DNA from: Megaleporinus macrocephalus
Taxonomy: Eukaryota > Chordata > Actinopteri > Characiformes > Anostomidae
DNA length: 64,000 nt
Direction: 5' to 3'
Assembly: GCA_021613375.1 (NCBI GenBank)
Contig: CM038706.1
Coordinates: 27,779,866-27,843,865 of the forward strand
In this document: one piece after another, positions 1-15,000 of the stretch
Layout: each line of letters opens with the position of its first letter
Position numbering within the stretch: position 1 is the stretch's first letter
Translations under genes and position numbers: made by a program
The notes under the pieces: model-generated
The model's database searches: none
What the model saw: only the letters and a program-made list of their open reading frames with translations
What the model was told of the DNA's origin: nothing

Positions 1-204
1 TGTCTTCAGCACCAGAAAATTGCACTGTCCTCAGTCTGGTTGTCTGGGGCCGGATCTGATCTTGATTAATCTGGCCCCAGTTCTGAACTTCTATTGACTC
101 TGCATATCAAACGTGATTGTAACTATTTTGCAATGTGGTCTTTTTAAGTGTTTCAGATTCAGCAATACAGATTAATGCTTTCCTTTTGTAAATCAGTGAT
201 ATCA

Positions 205-670
205 GTGGGTGCTCGATTCTGGAACTGTAGAGTCGACTCCGAATCTGAACAGAGATTCACCGCAGTCGATTCTAAGATTCGATTAACCCCCGTTACAAAA
301 GATAAAACTTATATCATAGACGTACATACGACAAATTGAAAGTACCATATTAGTTATTTTTGACAGTAGCGAGGAGATTTTGGGAGCTAACTCTAGGATA
401 ATTAGCTTAGCCGACTACTTGTGGCTGCCTCAGTCGTACACGGTTCTCCTCTGTCGATTATTCAGATAGGTAGGTGTTTTAGTGCTGGCAGATTTTACAT
501 TTTGCTATGTTTTCTACTTTAGCTAACATTTAATGGGGACATCGACGTGTGAATAGTAAAGGAATGTGCTTTACTGACTAGACTGCCACAAAGCTTTTAA
601 ATCGACTCTAGATTCCCGAACGCCCAAAATGGATGAATCGATTTCTTTAGTGATCGACTCACAGCCCTAG
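205..670. repeat. Dispersed hAT/MITE-like repeat remnant
   Basis: The stretch is rich in degenerate 'cgattc/gaatcg' words and ends in CAGCCCTAG at 662-670, the type of end seen in short non-autonomous DNA elements of fish. A similar end recurs at 61187-61195. The open frame at 148-339 overlaps it and is not a gene. The family name is inferred. Confidence 0.4.
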
Positions 671-689
671 AAAGGAACCTCAGCGTGTG

Positions 690-868
690 CTGGGGGGCGA
701 GGGGGCGAGGGGGTGGGCGGTGTTGGCTATCGTAGTCCTGCTTCCAGGACTGTCCTGCAGGACAACATCAAGTATGAGCGCAACAAAGGTCTCCAATACT
801 TAATCGAGGTTTTTAACAATTCAGAGAGGCCATATAAGCCGAAGCCCTGACTGAACCAGCACGCGATG
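690..868 (+). promoter_or_regulatory. abcg2: Candidate abcg2 promoter and tiny first exon
   Basis: GC-box-like runs (ggggcgagg twice, gggtgggcgg) lie at about 695-720 and a TATA-like catataag at about 831-838. Thirty bases on, an ATG at 866-868 is followed directly by a good donor (gtaagc, 869-874). Spliced to the acceptor at 2560, this ATG would be in frame with the exon at 2561 and add MSGVSKEDIN before the internal ATG at 2588. What is seen: the motifs and the frame. What is inferred: that they are used. RNA data would decide. Confidence 0.35.
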
Positions 869-874
869 GTAAGC

Positions 875-2560
875 TAACGGTTAAGCCTGACTTTGCTGCC
901 TGCTGTACTCGAACGTGGCTATAACTGCGTTATAACTTCAATTATCATGGCGCTCATATCTGATCATTTAGGTAAACATGTAGTTGTAAAACGACTGTAA
1001 CCCTTTACAGCTGCGGCTACACAACAAAGGCAGCAGCTGCGAGTCCGAGCTACAGATGCTAACAGGCAGTTTACAGTACGGAACTAGGTTACATCTTCCA
1101 GAGAGACATAAACAGAAGATCAGACTCAAACAAATCTAGTAGTTTGGCTGAAACACGAGACAAACAGTGCAGATATAATCTTTAGAAAGCAAGATTACTC
1201 CATCTATTATTAGCCTGGTCCTGAGTACAGTACGAAATGGCTTTAGCATAACTTTCCATTATATCTATTCTGTACATGTGATTCATTTCCTTGATTAAAA
1301 TAAACAGTTTACACACGAGCAAGGTTCTGTCTTTAGGTTTACTGTGTGCTCACTGTGTTGACGTAATCTATTTTAGCCATTTTTTCAACAATTTTCCAGC
1401 GAAAGTTGAAGTTTCACAGACAGTTAATGTATGTACATTTATTATATTCCTAAGTGAACCACCAAAAAGTTTTGTTTTGGTTTATTTTTATGATTTTTAA
1501 TCATGCAGTTTTGTAAAACGTTTTTAAAATGGGAAATAATTAAATTTAAATTGTTAAAACGTCTTACACCTATAATCTGTCCTTAGTTGAAAGTACTGCT
1601 AAATGTATGAATATGAATTTATGATAATGAGTCTTGTTCCAAGAATTTTCATCAGACAGATAAAATGGCATTGAAAAAAAGATGGTCTTTTTAAATATGG
1701 ACATCTGCCCCAGTAATTGTGGAATTACTCAAATACATTTTCATCATTAACATCCTGGTCAGCGGTCATTGACTCAATATAAAGGAATCAACATTTTTAA
1801 AAAATGAGCCTAATAGTTATGGCTAGCTAGACATTTACTGTGTATGACTGCTTTACTGGAAACCAGTTTTATTATGACAATAAAACTCTTGAATCACTAC
1901 TGTAGGTATCATCTACTGCTTCATCAGTGGTCAGTTTCTGACCATAGGCATGCTCTTCCCTGGAGAGTTATGTGGAGGGTTGTACTCACCTGTAAAAAGA
2001 GTACTCTTTCTTTCTGAAATGAAGAGTATTAATGGGGAGTTTGTTCTCCTTTGTTGCAGTAACAGCTTCTACTCCTCTACAAAGAGTCCACGCTAGATGT
2101 TTGAATATTGCAGTGAGGATTTGATAGATGACACAAGAACATTAGTTCTTAATTACAGATGTTGGATGATCAGTTTTGGCTCACTCGAAATCATCCCTGA
2201 GTTACTGGATGTTGTGACTACAGAGAACACTGTTAACCTGCTCCACAGGCCAATGCTGATGGTCTTTATATACCTCTAGTTAATGCTTGGCATTAAACAT
2301 GGTGACCTTAGGCTGCTCCAGTGTGTCCCATTCTACTGGTCACTAATTTTATATGGACATTGTACATGCTGAGTGCAGAACTAAACCCCTGTGTCAACAA
2401 TCGCTTCGCAACAGATGCACAGCCTGTAATTGTATTGCTATAGGTAGTATTCATAAAGTAGTCAGTGAGAGGATATACAAAGAAGGTATTAATAATAAAG
2501 TATATATTTAGAAAGTCTTGATGAGCCTTTAAGTCTCCTGTCGCTCTGTTTCTTCTGCAG
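875..2560. other. Region upstream of first certain abcg2 coding exon; no gene seen
   Basis: AT-rich sequence with no convincing exon or conserved frame; the short open frames at 1291-1500 and 2097-2279 have no recognisable motif. It is either 5' flank or, if the candidate first exon is right, intron 1. It ends in a good acceptor (tcttctgcag, 2551-2560). Confidence 0.5.
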
Positions 2561-2587
2561 TCCGGGGTCTCGAAAGAGGACATTAAC

Positions 2588-5500
2588 ATGGAGGAGGGAC
2601 CAGAATGTGAGCAGCAATCTGCAGACTCAGAGTCCGCAGCCTTATACTTTCAGGCCCCGAGTCCCACTGTGAGCTTCCATAACCTCCGCTATTGTGTCAA
2701 AGAGTGTGCAGGAATGTTCAGCAGGACATGGGTGGAGAAGGAGATCCTCAAAGATGTCAGGTTTGGCAGACCGATTCCAAGTTGTCACTTGGGAGTTAAA
2801 TTATTGGGCTATCTTCCACAGATATTTGATAATGTTTAGATCGGAGGACTGTTGAGACCATGGCATGGTTTGCATGTCTTGTGGTCTATTGTGGATTCTG
2901 ATGTGTGTTTAGGATCATTATCCTGTTGTTTTACAGACAGTCCTCTCTTTCACAGATGGTGTGATGTTTGCTTTGCTGGTAGTTAATTACATTCATTCTT
3001 CCCTCAGACAGTGAATTATTGTCTGTGCCATCACAAACCCAAAGCATGATTGATTTAACCCTGTGTTTAACAGTTATAGAGGTGTTCTTTTTCTCCACAC
3101 GTATTTGCTCATTGCAGGCACAAAGTTTATTTTACCTTCATCTTGACTTGTTTTCAAAATGCACCAGGCTTGTTTAGATGCCCGTTACAAACTTCTGCCA
3201 CTGTATTTTGTGGTGAGGATGCAAAAAAAGGTTCTTGAAGGTCTTTTGTCAAATATGAGTTTTGATTTTCCTTCCCAGCAACACTACAAACATTTCTCTT
3301 AGAAAGTTTTCTTCTTCTCCTGGACTCAAGTTGACCCTCATTATTACTGTTAAGTGGCAGTTTTTAAATTACATTACAAGCTGAGAAAACTGCTTTGGTG
3401 TCTTTGTATAGCCTTTAGGTATACAGCCTGCTTTGTGTACATCAGTATATTTAGAGTGCGGGGCAGCTGCAGAGAGGAACACGTGGCTGCTGATTGTTGG
3501 GAGACGAGTATTTAAAGCTTTGAAATTTGCATAAACTGTGAGCAAGCAAGAGCGCTAACTAGCTATTTAGGGACTGAGGCCTTAGTAACACTTATTTGGG
3601 AGCTCAAATCTTATTTTACACGAACCCATCTGACAGTCTCTTTCATGCTGAACTCCAGCAGCCACAGACAAACACATAAATCTGATCATGCAAATGTTTG
3701 AGATCACTCTATTATCCAATAATAACATTATCGGTGATGTTATAATTTTGAATGTTTTGATTTGAATGTTATAACTATAACTAGACACCAAAGTGTGCTC
3801 TATTAAATTTATTTGCAACAAAAATGTTTCTATATTATACAAAACAGTAATTGTAAGTTTGTAAATAATGATAAAGTCCCCTGTCTAAAAAATTAATTTA
3901 CAGGAAAGTTTACAGAAGAAGGAAAAAAGTTCTTAAATTTAAGAGATGTTAAGATTATATACAAAATAATGTTGCACTCTTATGTCATGTTAAAAGCAAA
4001 AAGTATGTGTCAATTTTAAGTGTTGTATTAAAAAACCTATGAGAAATGAAGATACAATGTTGTGAAAGAAGGAACAGTTATGATATTGTTGCTGTCCACA
4101 GAAAACAGTGTATCTCCATATTTGTTTATTTATATATATATACTTGTTTCCAGCATTTTGAGCTCAAATGAAAGATGTCAGAATGTTTGGACCAGTAGAA
4201 ATCCTCCAAAATTATTAACATTAACATTAATTTAATTTGAAAATAAAGAATGTTTGTCTTTCATCCCCAGTCAGTCAAATGTCATGTTTAGTTGATTTTG
4301 CAGGTTATAAAATGAATGTTAAAGTTAATCCTGTACAGAGAAACCATATAATGTTTGTTTATACATTTTAATTAATATATAGTTTGTATTTATTTGCTGA
4401 GTTTAATATAAGTTGTTTAACTTATATTTTTCTAAAATGTTAAATTTAGTAAATAGACAGAATTGTGTTCTCTGTACAGAATGTGTAACTTATTCATACT
4501 TAGAAAATCAACAGATAATGCAGTTTGCCCAGGGGGTACCCAAACGATTGTACAACTCAATGTTATAATTTAATAGCAATATAATAATAATAACAATCGT
4601 TATTTATAAAGCACTTGTCATATCATTTGTCACTTCAGTTTAATGTAGGGAGGGTGATCTAAACCTTGCAGATTAGGGGTGGGCGATATGGTGATATTTT
4701 GTTATTGTGAAATAATGTGATAAATACTCTTATCTTAATGTGTTTTATTGTCAGTACTACATGTTTCAGTATACATGTGGTGCTGGGGTTCTGTTGTGTC
4801 TGCTTCAAATGATCAAATCTCCTAAAAGCTAAAGATCATTATGCATATCGTGAATTTCTTGAATTGCTGTTTTATAATATGTATGTTTTTGTACTGCAGA
4901 CCCCGTTTGCAAATGACTATAGGACTATAAACTATTCTGTCTGGCCTGAAATGAAAAGAATCAGGAAAGTCTTTTACAGTTTTTACTGGTATGTTTTTAC
5001 AGTGTGGGTTTTCTGTTGCAGTGGTGTTATGAACTCTGGGATGAATGCCATCATGGGCCCTACTGGCAGTGGAAAAACCTCGTGAGTAACATTTCTGCTG
5101 TATTTCAAAACAGTATGTTAAGAAAGTTGTTTTGTATCAGTTGTGACTTTGTGCTAAATAGATTTTTTTATTGTTTCTCTCTCTGTGGGTGGCGCTGGTT
5201 CCTGCTGTAGACTGCTAGATGTGATTGCGGGCAGGAAAGATCCCCGGGGCCTAAAATCTGGGCAGGTTCTGGTGGACAATGCAGTTGTGACCTCCAGCCT
5301 CAGACTCTCCTCTGCTTATGTGGTTCAGGTTAGAGTTAAGGCTTCTTCCCGTCTGTCACACCTGATGTTATTCAGAAAGATTTGAAAATGGACCGTGTAA
5401 AAGAAAGTGATTACTTTGATTTTACTTCTAACGCTGAGAGAAGTTACATAAGAAACATCAGAAGTTACACTTTTAACCAGGAATAGCAAAAGCGTATTAA

Positions 5501-5990
5501 TTGTTATATCACTCATAGTTAGAGCTCAGTAATATGATGATATTTATTGTTATTGTGCCAAATTACATCATTGATATTGTCAGTACTGCATGTTTCATTT
5601 TAAAGAGAGTATGTATAGTCTGGATTTAGAGAGGTGCAGTGTGTGGAACATGGAATAAAAGTACAGAATTTATTGTTTTTATAATATATTTTTAAATGTT
5701 AGCAATTCTGAAGATTTTTCTGTCTGTTCTCACTTTCAACTCTGAGAAGCTAAATATTGTGTCCTGTAGTGTCAGTAAAAAGTCTGCCATATTGCTAACC
5801 CATGCTCATAGTTCATTAAAAAAGGGGAGTGATTCTGTCTGAACTGTGAATCCTAACCTTTAGTCAGTACCACAGTTTACTCTGGTCTTGTTTTGTAGAA
5901 ACAGTTCGCAGTTAATAAATAAAACAAACTGGAACAGTCAAGACTCAAGCCTGTCAAAACTGTATAGAAATATAATTAATTATAGATGTA

Positions 5991-6052
<62 letters not shown>

Positions 6053-9000
6053 ATGTTTTTGTCATCAGTATATATACTGATATGCTATATATAACTATAC
6101 TGTATATACATTATATTCTATATATAATGATGACAATAACAACATGGAAACTTGCCGTGTGATGAATGCCCTTTGTGCCTTGTCTTGTTTCAGAATGATG
6201 TTCTGATGGGCACGCTCACTGTGAGGGAGAACCTTGCTTTCTCTGCCAACCTCCGTCTTCCTCCAGCAGACCACAGCTCATCAGACAAAGCCATGAAGGT
6301 GGAATCAGTCATTCAGGAACTCGGCTTGAAAGACTGCGCTGACACCAAAGTACTGGCATTTCATATTCTCCTCTGCCAGCCTCAGGCAGCGGTGTAGTAA
6401 GCATGCAGACATGATTTTATTGCCTGGAGTAATTATGAGCGTGTTGATCTTTTTTCCTCCTCATTCCATTCTGTGAACATTTCAAGAAGAATGGATGAAC
6501 ATAAAATCTTCTACTATCAAATGGTGATATTTTGGAGATAACAAAGCACCTTCTTCCGTTCTCGCGCTCTCAGATCGGGACGGAGTTCTTGCGAGGTGTG
6601 TCTGGTGGGGAGAGAAAAAGATGCAGTATTGGGATGGAGCTCATCACCTCCCCCTCACTCCTCTTCCTGGACGAACCCACCACAGGCCTGGATTCCAACA
6701 CTGCCAATGCGATCATCGCTCTGCTGTATAAGTATGTACACCACCCCTCACTTTTTTTTACCCAATAATATGATGTGTACCACAAGAGGACTTGTGAAAT
6801 AAATCATAGCCGACTAAACATCCAGAGATCTGAAAGAAGTGACACCAGTCTCAATGACACAGTTCCAAAACAGCCTCTGTGTTGAACAGTCATATAAAAG
6901 TACTTTGGGAAAAGTAGAATATGGGCCCTTTAATGCCTCTCCTCACTACATTCACTTAAAGAGGAACAAGTCATTCAGAGCGTTTTATTACATGAAGTAG
7001 TGATGAATATACTGCTTGATGCCTGATACAATAATTTTACAAAATCTTTGGAAAAATCCTAATCCTTTTATTTTAGTCAATTCATTGCTACAATTCAGGT
7101 CTACATGCAGGACATTGTGAGGAAAAAAGACCCCAAAAAAACTTTTTCTTTATCAGATGTATTTTTCCATCATCAACATTATGTGTATGTTCACTGGTGG
7201 TTTTAAATATAATATAATAGTATAGCTGTATTTGTGTTTTAAACATAGTGAGCCCTGAAAAAAAACCCCAGTCTGCAAGTTTCTCTTTCACCGTTTCACA
7301 CCAAATCACTATGACACTATTAACACTTTTGTCCAGTTCTGCTTAGGTTATGTCTTTGGCTCATATAGAGACAGCAACTTGAATTTTACATGGAAGTGTC
7401 ATTCCTTCAACATTTAATGAAGCTATACTCAACAAACGAATAAAACAAACTCAAAAAGCCAACTACAATAACTTCAGAGAGACAATTCAGAGAAAACTCA
7501 TCAGATAAAAGAGCAGGTTCTTCCTTCATAGTGGAGAATGTCTTCCAGTGACTGTTCACACAGATATAGAGATTGTTTGTATTTATACACATCTTGGGGG
7601 TTTGTTGTAATGCCACCCCTCCTTATGTATTTTCCATACATTGAGTTCAATACCACTATGTCCTCCCCAGTATAAGATTAATAGCACCAGTACTTCCCCA
7701 GTATAGGACTTACAGCACCTTTACCTCTCCAAACTTAGGGGCTCTTTTGTAAAAACACACCTTATATCATCTTGTGACACACATACCTGTACCTGGTGCT
7801 GAACAGATTTCCTCAGAGTTCAGAAGTTCACTGCACAGTACACAGGCTGTATGTCTCATGAGTTTCTGCATGTTCTTATTTTTAATACATATTGGACTGT
7901 GGATAACTGTTCTTCAATATTTAGTTCCGTCAGGAGCTTAGGTGTTCTTCCCCTGAAATACTGCCATGCTTAGTCACATTACTGGAAAGTAAAACTGTTG
8001 AAGTTTCTGCCACTGAAGTCACCCCCGACCTCATGAATTTCATCCCTTATCTTTCCAGTGTTTTTTAATGTGCTGTTTTCCTGTGCAGGCTCTCCAGGAG
8101 CGGGAAGACTATCATCTTTTCAATTCACCAGCCTCGCTACTCCATCTTCCGACAGTTTGACCACCTCACGCTCATAAACAAGGGAGAAATCATCTACGCA
8201 GGCGCTGCAGACAAAGCCATAAGCTACTTTGAGGAACTGGGTATTAGAAAAAAGCATTCATTTCATTAATTTTCCAGAATTACCAAAGACCCTCATTTAA
8301 ACTGAAACACTGCTGTTTCACTTTGACACGTGTACAGCGGCCTTAATGTTGTGTTCTTTCTCACAGGTTACAAATGTGAGCCGTTCAATAACCCAGCAGA
8401 TTTCTTTCTTGACATCACCAGTGGAGCCTTACTTCCTCAATCTACTTCAACCAAATCAGGTAACAAATGCAGCTTATGAAAACATGTGCAGGTTCACTAG
8501 TGGTTGTGAAAAGTAAATAAATATATCTACTTTGTAGACACTTTGACACCTGGTTCCTATCACAACTATTTCACATTAAACTACTCTGAGCTACTGTATG
8601 ACCACTGAATTATACATTATAAATGATTCCTTTTTATCTCATGTTTATTGCTCAGACAATTCAATATTATACTGCTCATTGCTCTGTATGTAACTGTATG
8701 TATGCTGTGTGGAAGATAGCTGAGCCGAGCTGTCCCCTGTGTTTATGTAGAGAATGGGAATGGTGGTGAGCTATTGTTGGTGAGTGAGAGTGCTCTGGCT
8801 GAGAAGTACAGGCAGTCTTCGCAGTGCAGCAGGGTTAAAGAACAACTCCAGGAACTGACGGAGGGGATGGACTCGAAGAGCAAACCAGCCAATGACCAGG
8901 CCCACTACGCTACACCGTTCTATTACCAGGTACTCAGCAACAACACCTCATGTCAGTCAGTATACCTGACCCAAACGCATACCTGTTATACCTGTTGTTA

Positions 9001-12000
9001 CACAGATTAGAATATTCTGTTGTTAGCAGTACCACATTACCACAAAAGATAGATTATATTATGATCCATTTAACATATAATAAAAACTCATTTTTAGCTA
9101 TATAGTTTGAAAATCATAATCTCATGCTCGAGCAGGATTAGAGAAAAGTAGAACAGTACATTTGTAAATCAGATGTGGACATTGTAGGGTTAATGTCTAA
9201 CTGGTTAAACTAATGTTGTAAATCATTAAATACCTGATAATTTCAGAAATGAACTACAAAGGTTTTTCTTTGGTTTTGCCTTTATTCTCCAATGTTAAGC
9301 CTCCTCAGTTATTCATTTTGACATTTTTGTTGTAAGGATGAACTGATATGAGAACTGTAGGCTGATACCAATACACATACATGAATGTTTAGAATATGTA
9401 GAATCTGGGACTAAATCTGACTGTACTAACATTACGGAGGAACATCGTCAGTATTTCTGTACAGTTACAAATGAAATAAAAGCATTAAAAAGAAAAATCC
9501 TACTTCAGCAGAGTAACCCCGCGTCACCTAAACATGCCATTAAAAAAATGTCATAAATTTTTTTGAAACAGCGGTCAAACCTAAATTCTCAACTTTTTTG
9601 TAGCCAAATTATATAGTTGTGATTAACAAAAAACCATATTTGATTATCTTTACAATTATATGAATTATAATTACATTCTTATTTTTATTATTATGATATT
9701 ATTATTATTTTCTGTTGTTTCTGTTTTTATTTGCCCCTTCTTTCTAAAATGCACTGAGCTACATTTAATGTATGAAAGATTCTGTGTATTGTAATTAGAG
9801 TTATAATAATAGTAAAGAAAGTGTCTAACAGTAAGTGGAAGTTAAAGGGGGCCGTTTTTAATAATATTAGGGAAAGGCTAGTAGTGCTGTTGGCATTCAT
9901 ATATGAATAGCACAGAATGGTTAACCAGTACTGGCAGCAGCCACTCATTCTTTTTCTTTCTGCATCTTCCAGCCACCAAATTCAGCCACTTTAGTGTACA
10001 AATGTCGCTACAGCCAGTGTGTGGTTTGCCAGTCTGTATTTTATTGTTTTCTGATGATAGAGCCCCTACATCTTCCACACTGCTTCTTTAAAGTATAGCA
10101 ACGCAGGTAGGTGGAAACTGGGAGGTATATTAAATTCAGTTTGTTTCTATAATTGATTTTGTTCTATGTTGTTCTTCTCCTTTGTCGTACAGCTCATGCT
10201 GGTAAGTGCCCGCACAGTGAAGAACATCTTGCGGAACCCTCAGACCTCCTATGCTCAGCTGTTCCTCAACATTTTCTTCGGTATTCTGGTGGGACTGATC
10301 TACTATCAGATTCCCCACACACTACCAGAGGCTCTACAGAACAGGTGAGCTCAGGCCCACTTTTCTTTTAGTATTTTTTTCATACACAGTCAAGTAACAT
10401 TATTATGACCAGCAACCGTGTGCAGCACAAATGGGTTAGGAGTGACTAAATAAGGCCCAGTAGGTTATCACCGGTATCTGGAGCCATGCTGACCATAGTG
10501 CATCCGACAGCTGCTGGAGGGTGTGTGGGGGAGAATCTATAGAGCAAACACGACGATCGACATTTCTAGTCGTATAACACGCGGCATTGTCTTGCTGGAA
10601 GACCCCATCCGCCCCAGGGAAGACAATCAGTATGTATAGGTGTTTGTGAGCTGCAAGGATGGATTCATACACAGTGTCTTTCACATGAATGAGTGGGCCC
10701 AGAAAACCAAAAACCAGCCAAAACATTCCCCCTACCATAACGCTGGCGCAAAACAGGAATAATAATGTGACTCGACTGTGTAAAAGCTCAATTCAGTATG
10801 CAGGTTAATAGCTATGCCAAGAGAGATTTAATAGCCTTACAACTTAGTGACTGTAATTCAAGTTTATGTTATTTACAAGTTTACAACAGCAATTGCACAC
10901 AAATAAAAAACAAAGCAACAGTTCTGAGTGAGGTACCACCCACAGGAACACTTGGATCCAGCTTTTTCAAATTTAAATGGAAGCTTATTGTGTCGGAATC
11001 AAATAGCCAGTGACTGACCAAAACAAGCTAAAAAACCTAGATTTTCAGTAAAGGCTTTCCTCTGAGTGACCAGTGTTTTGTTCTTTCTTTCAGGACTGGC
11101 GCGTTCTTCTTCCTAATCATCAATATGGTCTTTGGGAACCTTTCTGCAGTGGAGCTCTTCATCAGTGAGAGAGTGCTCTTCATGTAAGGCTGTAGCATGT
11201 GCTGTTAATGCTAAATGCAGGCCTGTGTTCTCCTGTTTTATGTAAATCCTCTTCCTTTTTTTTACCCACAGCCATGAGAACTCGAGTGGCTACTATCGCA
11301 CGTCTGCATACTTCCTGTCCAAAGTGTTTGTGGACCTCATTCCAAACCGCATTCTCCCAGTCTTTATCTTCTCCGCCATCCCGTACTTCATGATGGGTGA
11401 GTGGACAAACTGATCCACAATGGATCAAAACCAGAATCCCACATATGAGGAACGTGTGTTGATGAGCGTACACATGTATGATGTGTAACATACTGAACCA
11501 ACCAGACAAGCACACAGACAAATATGCAAAAGAAAATTAGATAAAACAGCAGGCAAAAAATGTAAAACAGGAATACATTAAATAAGAGATTTAAGAATAA
11601 GAAGATTTAAAGAGTCATTATAAAAGCAGTTGTATTTCATTGGGCCAAATTGAAGCTATTTTAATTAGCTTCACTAACAAGTGGTTTTCTTTGTGTCCAC
11701 ACACAGTTCTCCTTATTTGTTCTTCGCAAAGTAACATTTATTTTATAATACTCAGTTATATAATATTCACAGGTAATTCGTTTACTTTAATTGTTGAACT
11801 ATAGAGTATTACCGACTAAGTATAACATTACGCTAGAGTAAATTTCCAAAGTCTCTGCTGCAGGTTTTCAAAAGCATTTTTGTACATAAGTACATACTCT
11901 TGTCTATTATATATAACAAAAAAAGTTTTTTGTTTAGACAGACAATATCGTGCTACTAATTTGAGATGTTTTCTAGGTGTAGTGTAGAGTATATCAAGTT

Positions 12001-15000
12001 ATTTCCAAGCCAGTCAATGATCAGATCATCACACGCAGTGAGATATATATATATGTGAGGTAATGCTAGATGGACAGATACAGTAAGATATATATATGTG
12101 AGGTAATGCTAGATGGACAGATACAGTGAGATATATATATGTGAGGTAATGCTAGATGGACAGATACAGTAAGATATATATGTGAGGTAATGCTAGATGG
12201 ACAGATACAGTAAGATATATATATGTGAGGTAATGCTAGATGGACAGATACAGTAAGATATATATATGTGAGGTAATGCTAGATGGACAGGTACAGTAAG
12301 ATATATATATGTGAGGTAATGCTAGATGGACAGATACAGTAAGATATATATGTGAGGTAATGCTAGATGGACAGATACAGTGAGATATATATATGTGAGG
12401 TAATGCTAGATGGACAGATACAGTGAGATATATATATGTGAGGTAATGCTAGATGGACAGATACAGTGAGATATATATATATGTGAGGTAATTCTAGATG
12501 GACAGATCCAGTAAGATATATATATGTGAGGTAATGCTAGATGGACAGATCCAGTAAGATATATATATGTGAGGTAATGCTAGATGGACAGATACAGTAA
12601 GATATATATATATATATGTGAGGTAATGCTAGATGGACAGATACAGTGAGATATATATATGTGAGGTAATGCTAGATGGACAGATACAGTGAGATATATA
12701 TATGTGAGGTAATGCTAGATGGACAGATACAGTAAGATATATATGTGAGGTAATGCTAGATGGACAGATCCAGTAAGATATATATATGTGAGGTAATGCT
12801 AGATGGACAGATACAGTGAGATATATATGTGAGGTAATGCTAGATGGACAGATACAGTAAGATATATATATGTGAGGTAATGCTAGATGGACAGATACAG
12901 TGAGATATATATATGTGAGGTAATGCTAGATGGACAGATACAGTGAGATATATATATGTGAGGTAATGCTAGATGGACAGATACAGTAAGATATATATAT
13001 ATGTGAGGTAATGCTAGATGGACAGATACAGTAAGATATATATATGTGAGGTAATGCTAGATGGACAGATACAGTAAGATATATATATGTGAGGTAATGC
13101 TAGATGGACAGATACAGTAAGATATATATATGTGAGGTAATGCTAGATGGACAGGTACAGTAAGATATATATATGTGAGGTAATGCTAGATGGACAGATA
13201 CAGTAAGATATATATGTGAGGTAATGCTAGATGGACAGATACAGTGAGATATATATATGTGAGGTAATGCTAGATGGACAGATACAGTGAGATATATATA
13301 TGTGAGGTAATGCTAGATGGACAGATACAGTGAGATATATATATATGTGAGGTAATTCTAGATGGACAGATCCAGTAAGATATATATATGTGAGGTAATG
13401 CTAGATGGACAGATACAGTAAGATATATATATGTGAGGTAATGCTAGATGGACAGATACAGTAAGATATATATATATATATGTGAGGTAATGCTAGATGG
13501 ACAGATACAGTGAGATATATATATGTGAGGTAATGCTAGATGGACAGATACAGTGAGATATATATATGTGAGGTAATGCTAGATGGACAGATACAGTAAG
13601 ATATATATGTGAGGTAATGCTAGATGGACAGATCCAGTAAGATATATATATGTGAGGTAATGCTAGATGGACAGATACAGTGAGATATATATATATATGT
13701 GAGGTAATGCTAGATGGACAGATACAGTAAGATATATATATGTGAGGTAATGCTAGATGGACAGATACAGTGAGATATATATATGTGAGGTAATGCTAGA
13801 TGGACAGATACAGTGAGATATATATATGTGAGGTAATGCTAGATGGACAGATACAGTAAGATATATATGTGAGGTAATGCTAGATGGACAGATACAGTAA
13901 GATATATATATGTGAGGTAATGCTAGATGGACAGATACAGTGAGATATATATATGTGAGGTAATGCTAGATGGACAGATACAGTGAGATATATATATGTG
14001 AGGTAATGCTAGATGGACAGATACAGTGACATCTATATATGTGAGGTAATGCTAGATGGACAGATACAGTGAGATATATATGTGAGGTAATGCTAGATGG
14101 ACAGATACAGTAAGATATATATATGTGAGGTAATGCTAGATGGACAGATACAGTAAGATATATATATGTGAGGTAATGCTAGATGGACAGATACAGTGAG
14201 ATATATATATGAGGTAATGCTAGATGGACAGATACAGTGAGATATATATATATGTGAGGTAATGCTAGATGGACAGATACAGTGAGATATATATATGTGA
14301 GGTAATGCTAGATGGACAGATACAGTAAGATATATATATATGTGAGGTAATGCTAGATGGACAGATACAGTGAGATATATATATGTGAGGTAATGCTAGA
14401 GGGACAGATACAGTGAGATATATATATATGAGGTAATGCTAGATGGACAGATACAGTGAGATATATATATATGAGGTAATGCTAGATGGACAGATACAGT
14501 GAGAGATATATATGTGAGGTAATGCTAGATGGACAGATACAGTGAGATATATATGTGAGGTAATGCTAGATGGACAGATACAGTGAGATATATATGTGAG
14601 GTAATGCTAGATGGACAGATACAGTGAGAGATATATATGTGAGGTAATGCTAGATGGACAGATACAGTGAGAGATATATATGTGAGGTAATGCTAGATGG
14701 ACAGATACAGTGAGAGATATATATGTGAGGTAATGCTAGATGGACAGATACAGTGAGATATATATATGTGAGGTAATGCTAGATGGACAGATACAGTAAG
14801 ATATATATATGTGAGGTAATGCTAGATGGACAGATACAGTAAGATATATATATATATGTGAGGTAATGCTAGATGGACAGATACAGTGAGATATATATAT
14901 GTGAGGTAATGCTAGATGGACAGATACAGTGAGATATATATATGTGAGGTAATGCTAGATGGACAGATACAGTAAGATATATATGTGAGGTAATGCTAGA

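Noticed and set aside
10436..10738. 100-codon minus-strand gene
   Set aside because: Lies inside the deleted Tc1 element and reads partly as broken transposase.
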